From Gordionus sp. m RMFG-2023 (taxonomy: Eukaryota; Nematomorpha; Gordioida; Chordodea; Parachordodidae): a DNA stretch of 64,000 nucleotides. Below, one piece after another: positions 50,801-62,800 of the stretch. The position numbers and the translations under genes were made by a program. The notes beneath the pieces are model-generated. The model had not been told where the DNA came from. It did not search any database and saw only the letters and a list, made by a program, of their open reading frames with translations. The stretch's first letter is position 1, and every line of letters begins with the position of its first letter. The stretch spans positions 74,377,561 through 74,441,560 of the forward strand of contig NC_088775.1 in the NCBI RefSeq assembly GCF_954871325.1, written 5' to 3'.

Positions 50801-53800
50801 TCGTCTAGCACCTAGGCCATTATTGAGATGAAGATAAATATTGGCTCAACTGAAGAATATTATAAAATATCCATTTTCATCCCATTCTTAGATACTTTTT
50901 TATCGCAAATAAAAGTACGGGTTTTAGATAAAAAACAAGTCTTTAGCAATCTTCAAGTTTTATTACCCAAAGATCCTTCTTCATTTTCAAATGCCACTAT
51001 TGGTAAAATTAAATATTTAGAAAAATTTTATTCCTATGAGATTGATACTGAAATAAATTTAATCAGTGAATTCGAATTGTGGTACAAATATTTATACGTT
51101 TAGCTATTTTACCTGAGCATGCTATTGATGCGCTCAATCGGTGTAAAGAAACCTTGGCTCAATTTCCTAATATTTCGAAGTTGTTTTATATTCTTGCATG
51201 TTTGCCTATTACAACATGTACGAATGAAAGGACTTTTTCTAACTTGAGAAGGTTGAAAACATATTTACGAAGTACTGACTCTCGGCTAAATGGGTTAGCT
51301 CTGTTAAATATACACAGAGATTTGGTTCCAACGACAAACGAAATAATTAAAAATCTTGTATTTGATAAGAAGTTAAAAAAACTTGTTAATTTAATTATTT
51401 TCTAGTCAATATTTTAAACTACTATTAGTATTTTCAATAAAAAAAGTATATTCTACTTATATTGTATGAGAATTTAAGCTGAGGCTAGTTTTTAAAGCAA
51501 ATTTTATAAAAAAAATGACATTACACTTTATTTCAACTTTACATTTAAAAAAACTTTATTAAATATAATATACCTAACTTGAAATAATAAAAAAGAGGCT
51601 TGTAATATCCTATCCATAAGCACGAATTAGTAAATAATAGTTAAAAATAGAAATATAATTATTATTAAATTATTCATAATTTAATAGAATGGCTAAATAA
51701 GACCCGGCCAAAGGCGCCATTTCCCCCCCTATAAGAAAATCCTGGATACGCCACTGGTTAGGGTTAATATATATTAAAATAGTTTTTAATAAAATTTAAT
51801 CATTTTTATTAATGGCCTCTTGAGTTACAACTAAATCGTTAAAATTAGCCTATTACTATGGAGGTTTAAAAAATTTATTTCTATATCATTTATTGTGAAG
51901 CATTAAATAATCTCCTTTTAATATTGCACATCTGTATTAAATGCAAAAAGAAAGAAATAAGAAATGAGATAGGAAAATAAAAATTCAAAATGAGAGAAAA
52001 TGTTATTCTTAAAACAAAAATGATAAATATCATTGGCACTATATTTGGGCAAAACCTAGTTTTTAACTTAAAACTATCACATCGACCTCGAGTTTTTAAT
52101 ATAGTTAACTTTAAAAGAGAGCCTGCAGATTTGGCCGAATTTTAGCTATTACTTAGATATAAACCAACCCGATATTAGCAAATATGTTTAAACTAAATTC
52201 ATATCAAATTTTGCTAAAGATATGTAATGTAAAGAAATAATTTTAAAAAAGTTCTTATATCATTGATTTTAAAAAAAATCCAAAAATAATGGACATTTTA
52301 TTTAATTTTGAAACAGAAATTGTAAATAAATATGGGCTAGTATTATATGATTTACCCAAGGTGGGAAGATAATTAATAGAATTATTGTGGATGAATATCA
52401 CATATATAAAATACTCTTTCTAAATTCTAGAAAAACAAGAATGAATGGTGAAAAGAATAGAAGTGAGAAACTAGAAGAAAGAAATTAAAGCAGATTTGGA
52501 TCATTTTGTATTTTTAAAATTTACGATAGTCAAAAGGCCAGAAGCTAAGCAAGAGACTAAATCCTTTCCGGCCCTAGCGCACACTATAGTATTGTGGGCT
52601 CCACTAACTGCTGGCCCATGGTCTGCGGTTAAAATTAAGCACATCTCTATGAAACGAGCCGCGTGATAAGGCAGTCTGTAAATTTAATATATTTTTATAT
52701 CAAGCTTATTTTTCAATTTTTTCCAAGCAATACCTACAAAACTTGAGTTATTTTTATAAGTGTATAATTTGTTATGGAAATTTTACTTGAATTATAGTAT
52801 TAAGAAGTGATAAAATCAGCAAATCCTTCATTTTCTACTTATGCATATATTTTTTTTAAACCTTCAATTGAAATGTATATCAAATAGTTCATAAACCTCC
52901 TTTGGAACCAGAGCAGGCTAATAACGTCTCCTATACCCAACCCTTGTTCAAATATGCGGGTTATAGGCATGCCTGCATATAGTAATTCCTGACCACGTTC
53001 ATCACAAATTGAGGTCATAAAGGAAGCCGGTTTACGGATTAGTCCCAGCTCCTATTAGTTTTATAAGTATAAAAGCAAATGCAGAATTGGTTTAATATAT
53101 ATATTTAATTTTGACATTTCTAAATATTAGAAGTGTTAAATTTTTATACTAACATTTCAAAATGAACTAAACTAAGAAAAATTTGGGATGTTTGTTAAAT
53201 CAGATAAAGAGTGAGGTAGTAATATATATATAAACACTTTAAAAAAATTACTATTTGGCCTTAAAAAATTTAACATAATTGCCCATTTGTAAAGTAATCA
53301 TTCAGATAGGTACATATGCTATCTAAGTTCAGGTCTGGTAATCTTAGGTAGAATATGACTCTATTCAACCTTTCTTTATTAATTGAACCAATTATAAGTT
53401 AACAGCATCTAAATTTATTGTGAAATATTCTCAACATTCAAAAACTTAAATCCTTCATCACACGAATATGATCTATCCTTTATATAAAAAATGGTTCTGA
53501 AGCTAATAATTAAAATTATATAATTTTTTGACCAATCAATTCCAGAGTTGTTAAACGCTATTTTTAAAAGTAGCGCGCTACCGTAATAGCTGTTTGTCAA
53601 AAAAAGTAGCGCGCTACCGCTTTCGCTATTTGTCAAAAAAAGTAGCGCGCTATTAGCTACTTTTTATAAAAAAAAATTTAGAAACAAATGAAACAAATTT
53701 TTTTTATTTTTTTTTTCTTATAATGTAAATGTATAATAAATAATATATAAAAATCAACATTTATAAATATAAAAATATAGTTAGTTTAGATTATAAAAAA

Positions 53801-56800
53801 ATAAGTAATATAAATAAATATTTATTTTAATTTGTTGCATTTTAATAATAATATCATTTCAATATTATCATCCCCAAGTCTAGAGCGACGATCAGAAAGT
53901 ATAAGCTTTGCTTTACTAAATAATCTCTCGACACTAGCACTTGAGGGCAAGGGGGTATTAAATTTTATATATAAATTTTTAATATATGAAAAATTATCAA
54001 AAATATTCATTTCAATATTTTTTGATTGAAAAAAAATATCAATTGGATTTTCTATTAAATCATCTTTAATTTCAAAAAACAGATCTTCTTTTTAAAGTCC
54101 TAGGGTCTAACCAATGGCCTGTGATTCCCAAATAAGCTCTAAAATTATTTAATCAGATCAATTTATAAATATAAATAAGTTTTTACCTTCTGTTATGTGT
54201 CCAACTATCTGCTATGGTACATACATAAGATATATCTGATAACTCTACTATTAGAGCATCTTTCATCACTTTGAAGTTGTCGGCTATTTTATTCATAAGT
54301 GTCTGGCGACATAAACTGTTGTGCCAGGGGATAAAGTTTTAATCATCAGAGTAAATGATGGATTATCAACCAAAGACACTGGCTGAACTGTGTCAATAAT
54401 AAAATCAACAATAACTTTATCAGCCAATTTTTGTGAAATATTGGCATGTTTATTATCCGTTAATTTTGTTTGGATAGTATTTGTCTTTTTGAATGAAGAT
54501 TCTCCTCTACCAAAATTTTTTATATGTTTCTCTATTTCCTTATAGCAATTGGCGTGAACAGTCTAATAAAATAAATATTATTATAATGTAAAAATAACAA
54601 TTTACCTTTAGGTGTTTCTTCAGGTTATAGCTACTCGATTGATTTGATGATATATTTTTTTTACATTTTAAGCACATGAATTTGAATCCAGATTTTGTTT
54701 TAATATTTATTTTAAAAAATTTTTCAAATTTAGGGAATGGAAAAACGTTATTAGAGCTATTAAGTACATTTTCTTCCATTGAATCTTCCATATCTGAATC
54801 ACTTTCAAGGATTTGGATATCCATGGACGATGCCATTTTAGATTATTAACACAGATTGAAAATATAAATTAAAAATTGAAAACATATTTAAATTTCAAAA
54901 TTAAATAATAAATTATAATTAATTATGATATTATATTTAAATTTTTATGTTTATACTTACATTCATTATATTTTTAAAAGTAGCGAAGTAGCGCGCTACT
55001 TAGCTACTTTTAAAAAAAGTAGCGCGCTAAAAAATTAAATAATTTTAAAAAAGTAGCGGCTATTAGCTATAGCTACCAAAAAAGATAGCGCGCTAAGTAG
55101 CGCGCTACTTTAACAACTCTGATCAATTCAATAATTAAAAACTCACGCAAGCCCAATCGTAATCCATTGGTACGGTTGGAGGAGCCGTCTCCTTCCTGAT
55201 CTCTATCTTGCCTTCTTTGACGAGCGATTGGAAAGTTTCTCTTATAACCTCACCCAAGGTGTCGAAACTAGATGGTGTTATTGCGCCGCACTCTTTCAAG
55301 GCTCGATTCTTAGCAGTAGCCGTTTCCGCTTCAGCCTCGGCCATTGAGCCAGCATGACCAAATTGAACCTGCAAAATAGTTTTTAAATTATAGAGTAAAT
55401 AATGATATTATTTACATTATTTTAGCCTAATTAAAGATACTTTTGAAATATTTTTATAAGTAGAACTATATGCATCTTGAAACTTTCAAAAGGCTCAGAT
55501 ATTGGATCAGGAACATTTAAGGGAATCGTTCAATCTTAAAAAATGGCGGCTTTTCAGTTATTGTTGTATCGATTGTTGTTTTAGGTTTTTTCCCCAACCC
55601 CACTTTCAATATCTAATCAAAATATGTGCAAATTATTTCTTACGTCGGAATTGAACTTATTAGCGCACGTTCCTATACACCATGCCACGAGAGGCTTTGT
55701 CAATTTCTTGTTCTTTAGGGCGTCGCAGATTCTGTATTCTTCCACCCCACCTACCTCCCCGAGAACGACCATCATCTTAACATCAGGATCCGCTTGAAAC
55801 CTTATCAAGTGGTCCAAAAAAGTTGTGCCCGGGTATCTGTAAAAAGTATTGTGGAATAAATAGATCAACATTTAAATAAAAAGTTGGAGTCTTTCAGCAG
55901 AGAATTTAATATTTAAAAAATGAACACCATCAATTCGGATAAGGAAGCTTAAAAATAGTATTTTGAAATGTTTTTATACTCGATATATTTTTAAATTAAA
56001 ATTTTTATGATTTTTTTTTTCTATAAACAAAATTCAATAATTTTTGCTGAGTCTGGTATCTGGTTAACTGGATGGTGGATAGAAACCTTTGCTTTTAAAT
56101 ATCTAAAAAAATGGCCTTCTTATTTTCCACCCCTTATGCGTGGAAATACGTCACAATACCTGACCATTGTTTCCCCAAAGTCATCTAAATTTTTGAGATT
56201 TAGAAGCTCAATCAAATAAAATTTAAATCTTACAAATTCCCATAACGTTAATTTTAAAATTTAATTCTGATTATTAAATAATATTTTATACCTATCCCCT
56301 CCTATGGCAACTCCTTCGTAGGCCCCATCCGAATTTCTTGAGAGAATATTATTAAGTTCGTTGGACATACCACCTGACCGACTAACGTAGGCCACAGATC
56401 CGGGCCTATATAATTTGGAAGCTAGAACGTTGTCAAGCATACCACCCGTGTTACCTGTAAATTGCGTTTTGATTGATAAAACAAATTAGGCGATTGAGTT
56501 ATAATAAAAAATAATATTGAGCTGTATACTTTCAAGATTTTCTTCTGTTAAATTATATTTATAAGGAGAAGGAATACATTTTAGAATGATTCTATAGAGA
56601 GTAACTGGCACTCAATTATACATATCACTCAATTATACATATCAATCAATCAAAATGAATTGATGCTAAAAACATTTAAGATATCCAAACCCTTTTAGTA
56701 TGGTACGGGTGAGAGATATAATTCGGGTTGGGCTCAGTGACTGATAACTGTTTATTATTTCAGAACCTTGAAAAAAATCGTATATAGATCAAGAAATTCT

Positions 56801-59800
56801 TATTCAATTCAGTTCCAAATCAGATTTTTTTTAAAGGTCAAACTTCAATATCAAAATCCAATTGATGTGATTTATAATAACATTATGTGTCTATAGGGAT
56901 TATAATATATAATAAAAAACTTCTAGCAAATAACTATCAGTGTCTGATAAAATGAAATTTTAAAAAACCTATTTTGAAGCAAGCAGGCTTGATGGCGCCA
57001 ACAGTAGCAGGTCCTATGAGGGTGACGGCCGATCTTTCCTTACTCTTGAGCTTCAAGGCATGGGCTATAAGAGATTTAGTCAAGTTTTCTGGTATCCCCT
57101 CAGCGATTATGGCTATGGTTCGAATCTAAGTAATGACACAGAAAAAAATAAATGTTAAATCAAATATTTTTTTAAATAGTACTTAATTTATATCTAAAAA
57201 ATGTAAAAGTTTTTAGACAAGATCTAATTGATAAGAATTTGGGTGCAAGAATTCCAGAATATTCTTATTGATGAAGACAGACAGATAAAGTAGATAACAT
57301 AATATTATGCTTTTAGTGATCTCAGCGCTATAAAAACAACTTAAGAACATAATAAATAAAGTTCGGTCAATTCCATGGTATGACCTAATATTTAAAAAAA
57401 TTGTCAACCGGGTTAAGACGATTTTAAAAACCTAACAACACCGATTCGTTTCAAGCAGTCCAGATTTTATACTAAATATAATGATCAAACATATTATTGA
57501 ACCTGGGGGTATTTCATGCATTCCAAGGTACTCTCATAAGCGGATCGGAGAGAAGCGAAGTTTATCAAGACATCTGTGTCAGGGTGCTTTTTCATGGCAT
57601 CCTCCATTTTCGCATAAACTAAAAAAAGCAAAAGGGAGAAATAAGGTATGAAAAGTCAAGAAAATTACGTTTTTAATAGACAAGGTACTATTATAACCAA
57701 ATTATGACGCAAGTTAAAAATATATATTACACTAAAACAAATCTTATACAACAAAATATAATATATGGTAGTAAATAGATATTTTTCCCCAAACCCGGAA
57801 TCAAAATTTCTTTGTGGCCCCAATAAAATTTAGCACTGTGATCGCCAGTGAAAGGGTATACCATGGCTGAGACGGAAGGATTAATTCTAGAACAGGAGTA
57901 ATCGAAATCAAGCATGCTTTGAACGGCCCTCAGCTGGAGACCCCATATTATAGAACGAGTATTTTTCCTGAAAATTATAATTATTTTTAAAAGTTCGTAT
58001 ATTAGATGATATTTGAAAAGGATAGTTTATATTTCTCCTTTTTTCAGAGCTATGTGATTCTAATCTCAATTTTGTTATATAATTTTTGTTTTTAATTCTA
58101 GCCTTTTTTAGTCGCATAGAAAGGTATGTTTGAAAAAGACCCGGTATGACCAAAAAAGCTAAATATTACCTTCCCTCACCTAACTCAACCTTTTTTATGA
58201 CATACTCTAAAAAGTCTCATATTTTTACCTAGCATAATTGGATATATATAATTAAAATATCAATTCGATACATATATTTTAATATTCTTTTAAACGCTAG
58301 CATCTATTATAATGTAAAAATTAAAAGATTAATTATTAAAAATGAGAGACTAACGTGAACAAAAGGTAGTCCTCTTTTGCCTGTATTATGTGGACATGAT
58401 TAGGCATCACAGATGATGACTGTTTTTCTTTCTTTTTGCTAGCGCAATCTCCAGCAACACTGACGTTGGATATGTTTTCTTTACCTAACGAACCTGGGCA
58501 TGTATTACTAATACCCAGTTCGGGACCATTTTTCTATATTAAAACAAATATTAAAGAAAATTAATGTGGCATGTATATTATGCTCATAAAAGGTAAAAAA
58601 AAAAATTTAAAAAAGGACGACAAGTACAAAATGGTGGGGGGGGGGTAAAAAGGTTAAAAGAAATGTCAAATCAATCACTTTTCGGCCGACCCCTTTCGAT
58701 TTCGATGAAAAATCGTAGGCTGGTTATATATGTTCCCATTAGATTATAAACAAAATTTTAGCGGATTGGCAACTATATTAGTGAAGATATTCGGGGTTAA
58801 ATGTCTAAAAAACGTCTTTTTTTGCTTTTTACTGATGTTAAATAATTAGTTTTTAATTTTAAACTAAATATGATCAAATATTGAATATAATATCAATAGC
58901 TAAGTTAATAATTGATGATTATGGCGAAAACATCAAAATTAATTTTTGATAAAATATGGGTCATCTTATGGTCAGTTGAAAACTTGAAATTAATATTTCG
59001 AAATGTATATGATCTCCGATTTTTAATTTTTTTAAGAAATATTATCCGTTTACTATTTCTTTAATAATTTCTTCAACAATTAGCATGGCTGGATATTTAT
59101 TTTAAAAAATATTGCGATTTTTATACTTTTAAAAAAATAGATGGCGCTATATATAATAGTTTTAATATGTTAAAATTCATTTTTTTTATTGATTAAAAAT
59201 ATTTTAATGTATATATATCATACTAAATCGATTACAATGTCCATTATATATATTTATTTGTAATTCAGATCATAAATTTTTAAAATCTTCACAAATTTAG
59301 CCTAATTAAGATAGTTTATAAATTAATTAAATCTTACTTCATCTAAAGGAATACAAAGCCTGGCTAGCTTGTGAGATTTCTTCAGGAGATAATATATATG
59401 TTTGACTGGTGGGAGTAGAAGGATTGACCAGCGAGAGAATATGAGATTTAGGCAACACAAAAATATCTTTCAGAGGAAATTTAAATGAGGCTGAAGGTCT
59501 ACAAGGCTGTAAAAATCGGATTTTTACTTCTTCATTTATATCATTTTTATCGATTATATATCCTAACTACCATTTATCATCATATAAACATGTTATATAT
59601 CCATTAATAGTTTAAAAATTAATTTTCTCATTTAAAAACGAAACTTGTTTTATATTATATTTTTTGGAATTAGAATATATTTTGGTTTTTAGTCTATTTT
59701 GATCAATGGGAATAACCCCGTGAATTTTTTGGGTCCCATGTATAAGCAGTGCATTAAATCTTTTACGAAGGGCTAATTCCTCTTCGATATATTCTTGATT

Positions 59801-62800
59801 GGATACATATTCAAATTGAATTCCATTAATATTTTCTTTAGCATAATTATATAATTCTAATGGGGTTAGGATTTGATTTTTATTTGGCCTTTGAAGACTA
59901 GCTCAGTTCCTCCGATACCGTCACATGCATTTTTGCCGTGAGCAGTGGCAAAGAAATGCCATTCGGCAGGAATATTAAAATCGTATTTATAAAGGCATAT
60001 GTTCAGAAAAATTTTGCGATTCTTGTATTGACGCGGCTTCATCTGAAAAATTTTTTTTTTTCTGGTTTAGAATTAAATTTGGATAAAATAACAAAATTTA
60101 TATTTTTAATTATTCTCCAGATTTATATGCTACAAATGGATGTATAGTGGTCTGCACGTTATACCAATGAAATCCCTGAACTTCATCTTGTAAAATGAAG
60201 GAATAATTCTCAGAACAATCTAGAATTGTTAAAAATTCCCCATCTTTTAAATTTTTCTACATTTGTCATTAATTTCACATTCTGATGAATGGCGCAGACA
60301 CAAACAATGTGTGTGCCACTAGCTCCAACTAAAATACAGTTTTTTGGTCTAAGTTCGGCAAATTTAGAGAATCCAATTGATATATTTGGGTATTCTTCCT
60401 TAAACATCTTGAATATTTATTTAAGCTTATTTAATATAAGTCTTTGGACTGATTCTTTCTCACTTTTAACAGATACACAATCTTTTATTCCAGGCATGAG
60501 TCGGCTTATTTCATCAGAACTATAATTTTGTTTATTTTTATTGCTTAAAATTTTTTCAAAATCTTCGAAATTTTCTTTATCTCTGGTTATTTTAATAATT
60601 GAAGATAATGACAATTTCATAACATTCTTGATCTTGATGGGTATGACTTAGTCTGGGGGGGGGGGTGGAGGGTTGGGGGTAGGCCTGGTAATTAATGTGA
60701 TTTTCAATTTTTCCCTTAATAATTTTCCTGCATTCCTTTAATCTTGCTTTTTTGTTCGTGTGCTAGTCTGATTTTTTAATTATTTTTAATTTACATTGAA
60801 ATATTAAAAAAATTATTAAAATTTTTTATCCTGGGAATATCTCTGGGGAATAAGGTTTACAAAGTTATATAATAGAATTTTATGATATATTATACATTAA
60901 AATAAATATTTTTAATCAATAAGAAAAATGAATTTTAACATATTATAATTATTATATATAGCGCCATCTTTTTTTAAAGTATAAAAATCGCAATATTTTT
61001 TTAAATAAATATCCAGCCATGCTAATTGTTGAAGAAATTATTAAAAAAATAGTAAACGGATAATATTTCTTAAAAAAATTAAAAATCATAGATCATATAC
61101 ATTTCTAAATATTAATTTCAAGTTTTCAACTGACCATAAGATGACCCATATTTTATCAAAAATTAATTTTGATGTTTTAGCCATAATTATCAATTATTAA
61201 CTTAGCTATTGATATTAGATTCAATATTTGATCATATTTAGTTTTAAATTAAAAACTAATTATTTGATATTAGTAAAAAAACAAAAAAGACGTTTTTTGG
61301 ACCTTTAACCCCGATTATCTCCGCTAATATAGTTGCTAATGCGCTAAAATTTTGTTTTTAATCTAATGGGAACATATATAACCAGTCTACAACTTTTTAT
61401 AGAAATTTAAAGGGGTAGGCCGAAAATCTTGATTTTTTTGCTCATTTGACATGGAATAACCCACAAGCGAATAATAAATTTTAAGAGATTAAAGTAAATG
61501 AAACAACCATTCCACTGGAAAGCAAGAAATTAGCCGTCGTTTCAGAGGGTAAGGGTTCAGGTGCGATATCTGTTACGCCAAGGGCCATTCCAACTATAGC
61601 TGTCATGTGGGTCTCAGGACCGTATACGTATATGGGAACTCCTTTCAAAGTTTTGCCTTTTGCATAGTATAATAAATTATTATAATTTACATATCGATTA
61701 GCATTAAATATGGAGTATTTTTATTTAAAAAATTACGTTGCATACAGGGTTTTTTTATATAAATTATTAAAAAATTTTAAAGCCATAAAAAGCATAGCTA
61801 TTCTATCATTTCAAAAATAAAGTATATGAAAATTTTAAAATGTAATATATATTGAAAGATAGAAAACAACAACACATTAAATTAATATATAAATAAAAAG
61901 GCGTATTGTCATGTCACCACCTAATAATATGAATATTACCATTTCTATTTCTAAAAATTTGGAGTGACTATTGCATGATTATCACATAAAAATCAAGATG
62001 CATTACCCAAATTTTTCATGATCCGTAATCCCTCTTGATAATTAGGCCCAGCTCTCCTGACATAAATCTTAGCACTGACTTTACACAGGTCGGAATGGAA
62101 TTCGGTCAAGGCTCTTACTATGCCTTTGAAGGTGGAGGCCACATTAGTGAAATTTGCTATACCTCCTCCTATAATGAGCACTTTGCCACCTGTTATATTT
62201 TGATTTTTATAATAGAATAAGCTTTGTTACATTATTCAATTATGGTGGTGTACAGGTGAGCTTATTTTGATGAATTAAACAAAAGACAAGCATTAAAGAA
62301 ATCAATTCTACTGAAGCATTTAAGGCAAATTATTTTCCTTTAACCAAAAAATAACCCAACCTTAAAAGAGTATTTTGTGGTGAAATAGAATGATTAAAAG
62401 CAACATTTGAAAAACCTTCTCTCGGATTTCTAGTCATGAGAGATAAAACGGTTTTGGCGTACTCATAGGTTTGGGACTCGCTAGGAGCCCCAGAATATTC
62501 TCCATAATTGGCTAGATCGTCGGCCCCACCCAGGTCACAAATCGTATCGCTTGCCATATTAAAATAATATTTAAAATGCTATTACATTCTTCGGTAAGAG
62601 TTAAGATATGATATAAAACAAAATAATGAGCGAGAATTATAATAGTCTTTACAGGATAATGAATCGCACTTAATTAGCTCTAGGACTGTAAAAAACGAGT
62701 TTTTTCTCAAACTTAAAAGCAAAAATAATAAATATGCACATATATCCTTTTAAAGAAAAACAAGCTAATTTATAAAATTGTATTTAAATTAGGTAAAAAT

